DNA of 64,000 nucleotides. It comes from Pseudosulfitobacter koreensis. Lineage in GTDB: Bacteria; Pseudomonadota; Alphaproteobacteria; Rhodobacterales; Rhodobacteraceae. Location of the stretch: assembly GCF_024733015.1 (NCBI RefSeq), contig NZ_JANKJG010000001.1, positions 248,001 to 312,000 of the forward strand, in the 5' to 3' direction. This document shows, piece after piece, positions 32,621 through 41,558 of the stretch; position 1 is the stretch's first letter, and every line of letters starts with the position of its first letter. Below the pieces are notes generated by a model, which did no database searches, was not told the DNA's origin, and worked only from the letters and a program-made list of their open reading frames with translations. Both the position numbers and the translations under genes were made by a program.

Positions 32621-33756
32621 ACGCACATACTCAAACCCCGAGCCATTCGGCCTATGCCAACACCGCGGAAGAGGCGATTGCAGCGCAGGACGCGCTGGAT
32701 CAAGGCGTCATGACATCGGATGCAGCGACTGAAATCGCCATGCAGAACACGCTGCTGACGCCGCGGTTCTACACCACCGACTTCGAGGAGATGGATGCGA
32801 TTGACGTGACGCCCGTGCGCGAAGAATGGGACAAGCTGATTGCGCAGATGAAGTCCGACCCCAACAAGGGCCACTTCAAGAAGACCGATGAATGGGAAGC
32901 GGACTGGGAGGGGATGGAACCCGCGCTCAAGGCCGAGTTCATCGACTTTCTGATCTCATCGTGCACCGCTGAATTCTCGGGCTGCGTGCTCTACAAGGAG
33001 ATGAAGCGGCGCGGGTCGAACGTGGACATCACCACGCTGTTCCAGCTGATGGCCCGCGACGAAGCGCGCCATGCCGGTTTCATCAACGACGCCCTGCGCG
33101 AAGCGGGTGTGCGGGTGAACCTGGGATTCCTGACCCAACAGAAGAAGTACACCTATTTCCGGCCCAAGTTCATCTACTACGCGACCTACCTGAGCGAGAA
33201 GATCGGCTATGCGCGCTACATCACCATCTTCCGCCACCTTGAGGAACACCCCGACAAGCGGTTCCACCCGATTTTCAAATGGTTCCGCGAATGGTGCAAC
33301 GACGAGTTTTCCCACGGCGAGGCCTTTGCCCTGCTGCTGAAGACCGACCCCAAGCTGACGCAGTCGTTCTCCAACAAGCTGTGGATCAAGTTCTTTCTCA
33401 CGGCGGTCTATTCGACCATGTGGGTGCGCGACCACCAGCGGCCCCTGTTCCACGAAGCGCTTGGCGTGGATGTCACCTGGTACGGGCAGGAAGTGTTCCG
33501 CAAGACCTCCGAAATCTCCAAGCAGATATTTCCGATGACGCTGGACATCGACCACCCGCGCTGGCGTCCCAATCTGGACCGGATGGAAGCCGCATCGCGG
33601 CAGGTGGCGGCTGGCAAGGCGCGTGGCGGCGTGGGCGGGACGATCACGCGCATCGGCGGCATGGCCAAGGCGACCTATGCCTTTGCAGCGCTCTACACGA
33701 TCCCTGCGCAAAAGCATGTGGTTCCCGCCAATCCTCGCATGCAGCCTGCCTACTGA
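32617..33756 (+). CDS. acsF: Aerobic Mg-protoporphyrin IX monomethyl ester cyclase
   Basis: A 379-residue diiron oxygenase that forms ring E using O2. Ferritin-like diiron motifs are visible: an E in TAEFSGCVLYKEMKRR, ARDEARHAGFIND, and WCNDEFSHGEAFALLL. ATG 32617 lies in the stop of the upstream small gene behind CGAGGAGG. The anaerobic alternative bchE is not in the window, so bacteriochlorophyll synthesis here needs oxygen unless bchE lies elsewhere. Confidence 0.97.
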   Translation: MNAHTQTPSHSAYANTAEEAIAAQDALDQGVMTSDAATEIAMQNTLLTPRFYTTDFEEMDAIDVTPVREEWDKLIAQMKSDPNKGHFKKTDEWEADWEGMEPALKAEFIDFLISSCTAEFSGCVLYKEMKRRGSNVDITTLFQLMARDEARHAGFINDALREAGVRVNLGFLTQQKKYTYFRPKFIYYATYLSEKIGYARYITIFRHLEEHPDKRFHPIFKWFREWCNDEFSHGEAFALLLKTDPKLTQSFSNKLWIKFFLTAVYSTMWVRDHQRPLFHEALGVDVTWYGQEVFRKTSEISKQIFPMTLDIDHPRWRPNLDRMEAASRQVAAGKARGGVGGTITRIGGMAKATYAFAALYTIPAQKHVVPANPRMQPAY

Positions 33757-34562
33757 TGTTGGGCAATCCCTGGATAGCAGCGCTTTTCGCGGTTTTCACC
33801 TGGTGGTTCTTTACGGGACTCATCTTGCTGATCGTGCGTCAGGCGGACCGCTCCGGGGCGCGCAACCACGGCTTGCTGGTTGCGCTGTCGTCCCCGCTGT
33901 TCGCCGCTGGCGTGGCGGGGATGGTGGTCTCTTCACAGGCCATGACGGTGATGAACGTCTATATCGCGTTTCTGTCGGTGATGCTGGTCTGGGGCTGGAT
34001 CGAACTGGCGTTTCTGTCAGGGGTCATCGCAGGCCCCGAGCGCCGCCCCTGCCCCGCCGGGCTGACCGGCTGGGCGCGGTTCAACCGGGCGTGGCACACG
34101 CTGTCCTATCACGAACTTCTGTTGTTGATGGGCGTGCTGGTCGTGACCGTGGCCACCTTCGGCGCGGCAAACGAAGTCGCCTTTTGGTCCTATCTGATCC
34201 TGTTCGGCGCGCGCATATCGGCCAAGCTGAACCTCTTTTTCGGCGTTCCGCGCATCAACACCGAATTCGTACCGGCACGTTTGCAGCACCTGAAAAGCTA
34301 TTTCCGCCAAGGCAGTGCAACCCCGGCCTTCGGCATCGGCATCGCGGTGCTCAGCCTGGCCACCGCCTATCTCGGCACGCTGCTGATCGGGGCCGAAGCC
34401 GCCCCTTTTATCGCCGGTTTCGCCCTGCTGACCTCGCTCGCCGCGTTGGCAACCCTTGAACATTGGCTGATGGTGATCCCGCTGCCCGATGCAAAACTCT
34501 GGCGCTGGATGCTTCCATCGCTTTCCGTGACCACAAAGACAGGACAGTCCCATGAACTTTGA
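33756..34562 (+). CDS. puhE: PuhE, photosynthetic complex assembly membrane protein
   Basis: A 268-residue integral membrane protein with about seven hydrophobic helices (for example [19 protein letters not shown] and [18 protein letters not shown]). The loop [22 protein letters not shown] is characteristic of the family (photosynthetic complex assembly protein 2). Loss in Rhodobacter alters bacteriochlorophyll and RC levels. ATG 33756 overlaps the acsF stop, and the 3' end overlaps hemA by 11 bases. Confidence 0.92.
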   Translation: MLGNPWIAALFAVFTWWFFTGLILLIVRQADRSGARNHGLLVALSSPLFAAGVAGMVVSSQAMTVMNVYIAFLSVMLVWGWIELAFLSGVIAGPERRPCPAGLTGWARFNRAWHTLSYHELLLLMGVLVVTVATFGAANEVAFWSYLILFGARISAKLNLFFGVPRINTEFVPARLQHLKSYFRQGSATPAFGIGIAVLSLATAYLGTLLIGAEAAPFIAGFALLTSLAALATLEHWLMVIPLPDAKLWRWMLPSLSVTTKTGQSHEL

Positions 34563-35772
34563 CACGCTTTTCCAGAACCAGATTGATGACCTGAAAAAAG
34601 AGGGCAACTACCGCTATTTTGCCGAGCTTGAGCGGAAATGTGGCAAATTTCCCCGTGCAGCCAATCATGTGGATGGCGAAAAGCGCGAGGTGACGGTCTG
34701 GTGTTCGAACGACTATCTGGGCATGGGCCAACACCCGAAAGTCGTCGATGCCATGTGCGAAGCCGTCCGGCGCACCGGTGCCGGTGCGGGGGGGACGCGC
34801 AACATTTCCGGCACGAACCACGATCATCTGCTGCTGGAAAAGGAACTGGCCGATCTGCATGGCAAGGAAGCGGCGCTGATCTTCACCTCGGGCTATGTGT
34901 CGAACTGGTCGTCGCTGTCGACGCTGGGCAGCCGGTTGGAAAATTGCGTCATCCTCAGCGACGCGGGCAACCACGCCTCGATGATCGAGGGCATCCGCCA
35001 CTCCAAGGCGCGCAAGGTTATCTGGAAACACAACGACGTGGCCGACCTTGAGGAAAAGCTGCGCGCCATTCCGGCGAACTTTCCCAAGATCGTCGCCTTC
35101 GAGAGCGTCTATTCGATGGACGGCGACATCGCCCCGATCAAAGCCATCGTCGAGATGGCCGAGAAATACGGGGCAATGACCTATATCGACGAGGTCCACG
35201 CCGTCGGAATGTACGGCGCGCGCGGTGGCGGCGTGTCGGAAGAACTGGGGCTGGCGCACCGCATCACCCTGATCGAGGGCACGCTGGGCAAGGCGTTCGG
35301 CTGCGTCGGCGGCTATATCACCGGGTCGGTGGCGCTCTGCGACTTCATCCGATCCTTTGCCAGCGGGTTCATCTTCACCACCGCCCTGCCGCCCGCCGTG
35401 GCCGCAGCGGCCCGCACGTCGATTGCACATCTCAAGGTCAGCTCGGTCGAGCGCGAAGGCCAGAGACGGCAGGTTGCGCGCTTGCGCGCAGCACTGGACC
35501 ATCAGGGCATTCCCCATATGTCCAACGACAGCCATATCGTTCCCGTGATGATCGGCGATCCGGTCAAGACCAAGATGCTGGCAGATCACTTGATGGACGT
35601 CTGGGGTATCTACGTGCAGCCGATCAACTACCCTACGGTCCCCAAGGGCACCGAGCGGCTGCGCTTCACGCCGTCGCCGCTGCACACGGACGCAGACATT
35701 GATTACCTGATTTCAGCGCTGACCTTCCTGTGGAAGCAATGCGCGATCTCGCACAGCGTCAACGTGGCCTGA
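34552..35772 (+). CDS. hemA: 5-aminolevulinate synthase
   Basis: A 406-residue PLP enzyme condensing glycine and succinyl-CoA to 5-aminolevulinate, the first committed tetrapyrrole step. The PLP lysine is Lys247 in [12 protein letters not shown], next to the usual Lys248 of Rhodobacter ALAS. The nucleotide and PLP-binding segments [12 protein letters not shown] and [12 protein letters not shown] are intact. It overlaps puhE, so precursor supply is tied to the puh/acsF transcript. Confidence 0.97.
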   Translation: MNFDTLFQNQIDDLKKEGNYRYFAELERKCGKFPRAANHVDGEKREVTVWCSNDYLGMGQHPKVVDAMCEAVRRTGAGAGGTRNISGTNHDHLLLEKELADLHGKEAALIFTSGYVSNWSSLSTLGSRLENCVILSDAGNHASMIEGIRHSKARKVIWKHNDVADLEEKLRAIPANFPKIVAFESVYSMDGDIAPIKAIVEMAEKYGAMTYIDEVHAVGMYGARGGGVSEELGLAHRITLIEGTLGKAFGCVGGYITGSVALCDFIRSFASGFIFTTALPPAVAAAARTSIAHLKVSSVEREGQRRQVARLRAALDHQGIPHMSNDSHIVPVMIGDPVKTKMLADHLMDVWGIYVQPINYPTVPKGTERLRFTPSPLHTDADIDYLISALTFLWKQCAISHSVNVA

Positions 35773-35777
35773 GCCTG

Positions 35778-36770
35778 TCAGAAAACCGAATGATCGCCGC
35801 GCTGCACGTGGCGATCACCGGCAATCACCTGCGCGTAGTAGTCGAAGAGGGTGTCCGAGCCGAAAGACGGTGTCGCATCGGCGTCGTAACGCCCTGTCTG
35901 CGGGTCGAGAACCAACATGGATTCAGCGGCGTAATAGCGCCCGATGCGTTCAAGGTCGGCCTTGTCCCGCAGCCTTGCGCTGACCAGACCGCCCGCGCGC
36001 AACACGCAGGATATTCCGTCCAGCAGCGCAAGGGGCACGTGCCGAAACTTTGGGGGCTTGCCCAGCAACCGCGCCAGTGCGTTGCCCTGATCCAGCGGAG
36101 TGATCGCAGGACCCGGCCCGCCGATGGGCAGGATCTGGTTGTGCCGCGCGGGATCACCGATGCATCCGGCGATGAACCGCCCCAGATCATCGTCACTGAT
36201 CGGTTTGCACGCGGTCAGCGTGCCATCACCGAACACCAGAAACGCCTTGCCCTGGCGCACCCGGTCGATCTGGCCTGAGAGCGATTTGAAGAACGCCGTC
36301 GGTCGGATGATCGAATAGGTCATGCCCGAAGCGATCAACGCCGCCTCGAATGCCAGTTTGGCGTATTGGAACTGAAGCCGTGGTTTTTGCACGCAAATGG
36401 CCGAGAGCAGGATGAATTGCGTGGCACCCATAAGCTGCGCGAGTTTCAAAATCTCCAGATGTGCCTGATGGTCAATCGCCCAGGCATCGCGTGGCGTGCC
36501 GGTGCGTGACGCAAGGCAGGACACCACAACATCGAACTGCTGGTCTTTGAAATGATCCGGCAGACTGCTGAGGTCGATGGATACCTGACACACTGACCCA
36601 TCGAAAAGGTCCGGCTGTTCACGCCGCACGGCGCAGGTCACCACGTGTCCCGCATGAAACAATGCGCGCACAACGCCCTGCCCCGCGGTGCCGGTGGCCC
36701 CGAACACAAGAACGCGCTTTGTGGATGTCAGCACCACGGCGTTACGCAGCGCGCCAGTCAAAGAACCCAT
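35778..36770 (-). CDS. bciA: 8-vinyl reductase of (bacterio)chlorophyll synthesis, BciA type
   Basis: A 330-residue NAD(P)-binding SDR. It has VLVFGATGTAGQGVVRAL near the N-terminus and the BciA/DVR signatures YSIIRPTAFFKSLSGQ, LTACKPISDDDLGRFI and PIGGPGPAITPLDQG. BciA reduces the C8 vinyl group of divinyl protochlorophyllide with NADPH. The gene overlaps the upstream hemC by 29 bases and ends five bases from the convergent hemA, so it is a full member of the cluster. BchXYZ can also reduce the 8-vinyl group, so the strain probably has two routes. Confidence 0.88.
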   Translation of the reverse strand: MGSLTGALRNAVVLTSTKRVLVFGATGTAGQGVVRALFHAGHVVTCAVRREQPDLFDGSVCQVSIDLSSLPDHFKDQQFDVVVSCLASRTGTPRDAWAIDHQAHLEILKLAQLMGATQFILLSAICVQKPRLQFQYAKLAFEAALIASGMTYSIIRPTAFFKSLSGQIDRVRQGKAFLVFGDGTLTACKPISDDDLGRFIAGCIGDPARHNQILPIGGPGPAITPLDQGNALARLLGKPPKFRHVPLALLDGISCVLRAGGLVSARLRDKADLERIGRYYAAESMLVLDPQTGRYDADATPSFGSDTLFDYYAQVIAGDRHVQRGDHSVF

Positions 36771-37692
36771 CGCCTGCCTGAGCCAGCAACTTGCGCGCCA
36801 TGCTGCGCCCTGCCTCTGCGCCGTCTTCGACGGGAACGGTCATGTCGTCGCCAATCGCTTCCGACCCGTCGGGGCGCAGCACTTCGCCGCGCAGGCGCAG
36901 AGTGCCGCCGTCAAGCTCGGCCAGGCCCGCAATCGGGGTTTCGCAGGACCCGTCGAGCGCGGCCAGAAACGCGCGTTCGGCGGCCAGCTGCTGGCCCGTG
37001 GGTCCGTGATGGATCGCGGCCAGCATGTCCGCTGCGCGCGGATCATCTGCGCGGCGCTCGATTCCGATGGCACCCTGCGCGATGGCGGGCAGCATGTCGT
37101 CCACCGCAATCGCGACCTTGGGCACGTCGTGCATGTTCAGCCGGTTCAGACCCGCCATCGCCAGAAAGGTCGCGTCGGCCACACCATCGGCCAGCTTTTT
37201 CAGGCGCGTCTGGACGTTACCACGAAACTCGACAACCGACAGATCGGGGCGGCGCAGCTTGACCTGTGCCTGACGCCGCAGGCTGGAGGTTCCCACGACA
37301 CGGCCCAATCCAAGGTTGGACAATGCGCCACCGTCCAGCGAGATGAACGCATCGCGCACGTCTTCACGCGGCAGATAGGTGTCCAGCAGCAGCCCACCGG
37401 GCTGGGCCACGGGCATATCCTTCATCGAATGCACGGCAATGTCGATGGACCCGTCCAGCAAGGCCTGCTCGATCTCGCGGGTGAACAGGCCCTTGCCGCC
37501 GATCTCTTTCAGCGGACGGTTCTGGATGCGGTCCCCGGTGACCGAAATCACCTCGATGTGAAACGCTTCCGGCGGCAAATTGAATGCCGCCGCAAGACGC
37601 GCGCGTGTCTCGAAGGCCTGAGCCATCGCCAGGGGCGACCCACGGGTGCCGATGTTCAGAGGGTGGGCGGGTGAGGGCAAGGAATATCGCAT
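36742..37692 (-). CDS. hemC: Porphobilinogen deaminase (hydroxymethylbilane synthase)
   Basis: A 316-residue enzyme joining four porphobilinogens into hydroxymethylbilane. Conserved segments are GTRGSPLAMAQ, HSMKDMP, GTSSLRRQAQ and the dipyrromethane-binding Cys in DGSCETPIAG. ATG 37692 lies 16 bases downstream of an exact PpsR palindrome, so it should be controlled with the bch genes. The downstream bciA gene overlaps it. Confidence 0.96.
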   Translation of the reverse strand: MRYSLPSPAHPLNIGTRGSPLAMAQAFETRARLAAAFNLPPEAFHIEVISVTGDRIQNRPLKEIGGKGLFTREIEQALLDGSIDIAVHSMKDMPVAQPGGLLLDTYLPREDVRDAFISLDGGALSNLGLGRVVGTSSLRRQAQVKLRRPDLSVVEFRGNVQTRLKKLADGVADATFLAMAGLNRLNMHDVPKVAIAVDDMLPAIAQGAIGIERRADDPRAADMLAAIHHGPTGQQLAAERAFLAALDGSCETPIAGLAELDGGTLRLRGEVLRPDGSEAIGDDMTVPVEDGAEAGRSMARKLLAQAGDGFFDWRAA

Positions 37693-37708
37693 ATGTCCTC
37701 TCTAAACA

Positions 37709-37726
37709 TGTAAACTTATCCTGACA
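37709..37726. promoter_or_regulatory. PpsR palindrome between hemC and hemE
   Basis: An exact TGT-N12-ACA palindrome, TGTAAACTTATCCTGACA, in the 99-bp divergent region. It is 16 bp from the hemC start and 65 bp from the hemE start, so one site could control both common tetrapyrrole genes. Confidence 0.9.
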
Positions 37727-37791
37727 ACTGTTGCGTATCGGGTTTGTTGCGGTACATGATTGATCGACCGGATTGCAAAGAAAGTGGCGCA

Positions 37792-38886
37792 ATGAAATCG
37801 CAGAAAACCATCCTCCGCGCGCTTGCGGGCGAAAAGACCGAGACCCCCCCAATCTGGATGATGCGGCAGGCCGGACGCTATCTGCCCGAGTACCGCGCGA
37901 CGCGGGCGCAGGCGGGCGATTTTTTGTCTCTGTGCTATAATTCCGAACTGGCAGCCGAGGTCACCTTGCAGCCGATCAGACGCTATGGATTTGACGCCGC
38001 GATCATGTTCGCCGACATCCTGCTGCTGCCGCAGGCTCTGGGTGCCGATGTTTGGTTCGTCGGCGGCGAAGGGCCGCGTCTGTCGACCACAACGACCCCG
38101 CAAGAGTTGCAGGCGCTGAAGCCCGCAGGCGATGTGCACGACCATCTGGCGCCTATCTATGAGACGCTGAAGATACTGACCAGAGAGCTTCCCCGAGAGA
38201 CCACCCTGATCGGATTTGCAGGTGCACCCTGGACCGTGGCCACCTATATGATCGCAGGTCGCGGCACGCCGGATCAGGGGCCTGCACATGCGTTGAAGTA
38301 TGAAAACATAGAAGTTTTCGAAGGTCTGATGGATCTGATCACCGAAGCGACCATCGGCTATCTGCTTGCGCAGATCGAGGCCGGCGCGGAAGTTATCAAG
38401 ATCTTTGACAGCTGGGCAGGCTCGCTTGCCGGCGACGATTTCGAACGCTATTCCATTGCCCCCCTCCGCCGGATCACCGCCGCGTTGAAGGCCGCGCACC
38501 CGGACGTTCCGGTGATCGTCTTCCCCCGAGGCGCGGGCGAAAGATACGCAGGCCTGCACGCGGTGATCGGTGCCAATTGCATCGCGCTGGACGATGGCGT
38601 CAGCGCCGAATGGGCCGCCGCCCACGTGCAGAACGGCGGCTGCGTGCAGGGCAATCTGGCGTCGTCGCATATGGTCAGCGGCGGCGACGCGCTGGTCCGC
38701 GAAACCCGCCGGATCGTCGATGCGCTGTACGATGGCCCGCACATCTTCAACCTTGGGCATGGCATCACACCCGACGCGGACCCCCGGAATGTGCAGCTGA
38801 TGATCGACACGGTGCGCGCGTCCAAGGGCCAGTCCGACGCGCCCCCTGCGGGCCACGCAGACATCGTTCAGAAATTAAACTTGTAG
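37792..38886 (+). CDS. hemE: Uroporphyrinogen decarboxylase
   Basis: A 364-residue enzyme converting uroporphyrinogen III to coproporphyrinogen III. The signature [17 protein letters not shown] is at the N-terminus, and [16 protein letters not shown] and the C-terminal FNLGHGI are present. ATG 37792 is chosen since the family begins MKSQK; an ATG at 37744 would add unrelated residues. It is divergent from hemC across a PpsR site and precedes bchG by 30 bp. Confidence 0.96.
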   Translation: MKSQKTILRALAGEKTETPPIWMMRQAGRYLPEYRATRAQAGDFLSLCYNSELAAEVTLQPIRRYGFDAAIMFADILLLPQALGADVWFVGGEGPRLSTTTTPQELQALKPAGDVHDHLAPIYETLKILTRELPRETTLIGFAGAPWTVATYMIAGRGTPDQGPAHALKYENIEVFEGLMDLITEATIGYLLAQIEAGAEVIKIFDSWAGSLAGDDFERYSIAPLRRITAALKAAHPDVPVIVFPRGAGERYAGLHAVIGANCIALDDGVSAEWAAAHVQNGGCVQGNLASSHMVSGGDALVRETRRIVDALYDGPHIFNLGHGITPDADPRNVQLMIDTVRASKGQSDAPPAGHADIVQKLNL

Positions 38887-38896
38887 ACTCGCAAAG

Positions 38897-38914
38897 TGTC
38901 AGATTAAACTGACA
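38897..38914. promoter_or_regulatory. PpsR palindrome touching the bchG start
   Basis: An exact TGT-N12-ACA palindrome, TGTCAGATTAAACTGACA, in the 30-bp gap between hemE and bchG. It ends two bases before the bchG ATG at 38917, so it either lies downstream of a promoter inside hemE as a roadblock, or bchG is leaderless or starts further in. Confidence 0.88.
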
Positions 38915-38916
38915 CT

Positions 38917-39816
38917 ATGACATCCGCGACAGCCTTCCCCCCAAGACGCCTGCCAGAGCCCGCAGCAATGTTGTGGCTGATCAAGCCGATTACCTGGTTC
39001 CCGCCGATGTGGGCCTATCTGTGCGGGGCGGTGTCGTCCGGCGTTTCACCCGACGGGCGATGGGGCGTCGTGATCCTGGGGGTACTTCTGGCCGGTCCGA
39101 TCGTCTGCGGCATGAGCCAGGCGGCAAACGATTGGTGCGACCGCCATGTCGATGCCATCAACGAACCCTACCGCCCCATTCCTTCGGGGCGCATTCCGGG
39201 CCGCTGGGGTCTGTGGATCGCGCTGGCCATGTCCGTCCTGTCGCTGATCGTCGGCGCGCAACTGGGCCCTTGGGGCTTTGGCGCAACCGTATTCGGCGTG
39301 CTGGCGGCCTGGGCCTATTCCGCGGAACCCGTGCGCCTGAAAAAGTCGGGCTGGTGGGGGCCTGGCCTTGTTGGTCTGTGCTACGAGGGGTTGCCCTGGT
39401 TCACCGGGGCCGCAGTCTTGTCCGCCGGCGCGCCGTCATGGCAGGTGGTGGTGGTTGCGGCACTCTATGCAGTGGGCGCGCATGGCATCATGACCCTGAA
39501 TGATTTCAAAGCACTTGAGGGCGACAAGCAGACGGGGGTGAATTCGCTGCCCGTCACGCTGGGCCCCGAACGCGCGGCAGGGGTTGCCTGCGGGATCATG
39601 ACCCTGCCGCAGCTGGTCGTGATCGCCCTGATGTTCGCCTGGGACAAGCCGCTGTTCGGTGTGGCGATTGCTGCCGTTCTGGCCGGGCAGTTCTGGGCAA
39701 TGACGGTGCTGCTGCCAGATCCGAAGGCAAAGGCGCCCTGGTACAACGGCACCGGTGTCACGCTTTACGTGTCCGGGATGACGATTGCGGCCTTTGCCTT
39801 GCGGGCACTGGCTTGA
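38917..39816 (+). CDS. bchG: Bacteriochlorophyll a synthase (geranylgeranyl transferase)
   Basis: A 299-residue UbiA-family prenyltransferase with about eight membrane helices. The prenyl-diphosphate motif NDWCDRHVDAINEPYRPIPSG is present, as is the second DFKALEGDKQTG motif. It esterifies bacteriochlorophyllide a with geranylgeranyl diphosphate. No ribosome site can be seen ahead of ATG 38917 because a PpsR palindrome occupies that space; the alternative Met18 would remove family-typical N-terminal residues (RRLPEPAAML). bchP follows after 27 bp. Confidence 0.95.
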   Translation: MTSATAFPPRRLPEPAAMLWLIKPITWFPPMWAYLCGAVSSGVSPDGRWGVVILGVLLAGPIVCGMSQAANDWCDRHVDAINEPYRPIPSGRIPGRWGLWIALAMSVLSLIVGAQLGPWGFGATVFGVLAAWAYSAEPVRLKKSGWWGPGLVGLCYEGLPWFTGAAVLSAGAPSWQVVVVAALYAVGAHGIMTLNDFKALEGDKQTGVNSLPVTLGPERAAGVACGIMTLPQLVVIALMFAWDKPLFGVAIAAVLAGQFWAMTVLLPDPKAKAPWYNGTGVTLYVSGMTIAAFALRALA

Positions 39817-39843
39817 ACCGATTTTGGCCTTGGGAGAACGTGG

Positions 39844-41022
39844 ATGTATGATGTTGTCGTAATAGGGGGCGGCCCTTCGGGTGCCACCGCTGCCGAAGAT
39901 CTCGCACGGTCCGGGCAAAAGGTGGCCATGATCGACCGGGCCGGTCGGATCAAGCCCTGCGGCGGTGCCGTACCGCCCCGCCTGATCGAGGATTTCCTCA
40001 TTCCCGATGCGCAGATCGTGGCACGGATCAACACCGCGCGGATGATCTCTCCGACGCAGCGCTGCGTCGATATTCCGATTGAAAACGGCTATGTCGGGAT
40101 GGTTGACCGCGAACATTTCGACGTCTTCCTGCGCGACCGCGCAGCACAGGCCGGTGCAACCTGTCTGACTGGCACCTTTCTGAGGTTCGAGCGTGAGAAC
40201 AACGCGAAGCACGTGGTTTACCGCGACAAGAACAGCGGCGAAGAGGTCCGGTTGCAGACCAAGTTGATCATCGGCGCGGATGGTGCGCGCTCGAACGTGG
40301 CCAAGGCCGAGGTGCCGGGCGGCGACAAGATTCCTTATGTCATCGCCTATCATGAAATTATCGAGGCCCCCGAGCGGTCGCTGAGGTATGACCCGATGCG
40401 CTGCGACGTAATCTATGACGGTGCCATCTCGCCTGATTTCTATGGCTGGGTGTTTCCACACGGCAAATCCGCCAGCGTCGGCATGGGCACCGGCATCGAG
40501 GGGGTGGATCTGAAAAAGGCCACCGCCGATCTGCGCGTTGCCTCGGGACTTGAGAATTGCAGGACCATCCGCCGCGAAGGCGCGCCTATCCCGCTGCGTC
40601 CGATGGACCGTTGGGACAACGGACGCGATGTCATCCTGGCCGGTGATGCGGCAGGTGTCGTGGCCCCGTCATCGGGCGAAGGCATCTATTATGCCATGGT
40701 CGGGGGCCGCGTGGCCGCCACCGCCGCAAGTGCATTTCTAAAGACCGGGCGCATCAAGGACCTGCAACTGGCGCGCAAATTGTTCATGCGCGAGCACAAG
40801 AGTGTTTTCAAAGTGCTGGGTGCCATGCAAAATGCTTATTATCGCAGTGACGAGCGGCGCGAACGGTTCGTGTCGCTGTGCCATGATGTCGATGTGCAGA
40901 AACTGACGTTCGAGGCTTATATGAACAAACGTCTGGTCAAGGCGCGGCCGATGGCGCACCTGAAAATCGGCCTGAAGAATCTGGCGCATCTGACACGGCT
41001 TGTGTCTGCCACACGCGTCTGA
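39844..41022 (+). CDS. bchP: Geranylgeranyl reductase
   Basis: A 392-residue flavoprotein that reduces the geranylgeranyl tail of bacteriochlorophyll to phytyl. N-terminal FAD motif GGGPSGATAAEDLARSG, then GDAAGVVAPSSGEGIYYAM, are typical of the GG-reductase family. The ATG at 39844 follows GGGAGAA. The gene overlaps idi by one base (TGATG). The PucC-like gene that separates bchG and bchP in Rhodobacter is absent. Confidence 0.95.
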   Translation: MYDVVVIGGGPSGATAAEDLARSGQKVAMIDRAGRIKPCGGAVPPRLIEDFLIPDAQIVARINTARMISPTQRCVDIPIENGYVGMVDREHFDVFLRDRAAQAGATCLTGTFLRFERENNAKHVVYRDKNSGEEVRLQTKLIIGADGARSNVAKAEVPGGDKIPYVIAYHEIIEAPERSLRYDPMRCDVIYDGAISPDFYGWVFPHGKSASVGMGTGIEGVDLKKATADLRVASGLENCRTIRREGAPIPLRPMDRWDNGRDVILAGDAAGVVAPSSGEGIYYAMVGGRVAATAASAFLKTGRIKDLQLARKLFMREHKSVFKVLGAMQNAYYRSDERRERFVSLCHDVDVQKLTFEAYMNKRLVKARPMAHLKIGLKNLAHLTRLVSATRV

Positions 41023-41558
41023 TGACGATCATGATCCCCGCCTGGGTCTCTGGCACCCTGCAGCCCGTTGAAAAGCTGGCCGCACATCAGCGCGGGCTGA
41101 AACACATGGCCGTGTCGGTCTTTGTGGTGTCGGGTGATGGCATATTGATCCAGCAGCGCGCCATGGGGAAATACCACACGCCCGGCCTGTGGGCGAACAC
41201 CTGTTGCACGCACCCCGAATGGGGCGAGGCGGCCAGTGTCTGCGCCGTGCGGCGGCTGGACGAAGAACTGGGGATCAAGGGGCTGAGGCCGAACTATCGC
41301 GGTCAGGTCGAATATCGCGCGGATGTGGGCGACGGCATGATCGAACACGAGGTGGTCGAGGTGTTCGTGGCGACCGCACCCTCATCATTGCCGCTTGATC
41401 CAGACCCGGACGAGGTCATGGCGACGCGTTGGGTATCCGCTGATCAACTCCGGCAGATGATCGGGGACGAACCCGCACGGTTTACCCCGTGGCTGCGCAT
41501 CTACATGGAAAACCATAGTGACATGATCCTTGGCGACGGCATTTTCGCCGCCCATTGA
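41022..41558 (+). CDS. idi: Isopentenyl-diphosphate isomerase, type I
   Basis: A 178-residue Nudix-type isomerase interconverting IPP and DMAPP. The catalytic Cys is in ANTCCTHPEWGE and the catalytic Glu in the VEYRADVGDGMIEHEVVEVF region. It supplies prenyl units for the phytyl tail and carotenoids. It starts on the bchP stop and its stop directly abuts that of convergent dxs, with no base between. Confidence 0.94.
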   Translation: MTIMIPAWVSGTLQPVEKLAAHQRGLKHMAVSVFVVSGDGILIQQRAMGKYHTPGLWANTCCTHPEWGEAASVCAVRRLDEELGIKGLRPNYRGQVEYRADVGDGMIEHEVVEVFVATAPSSLPLDPDPDEVMATRWVSADQLRQMIGDEPARFTPWLRIYMENHSDMILGDGIFAAH

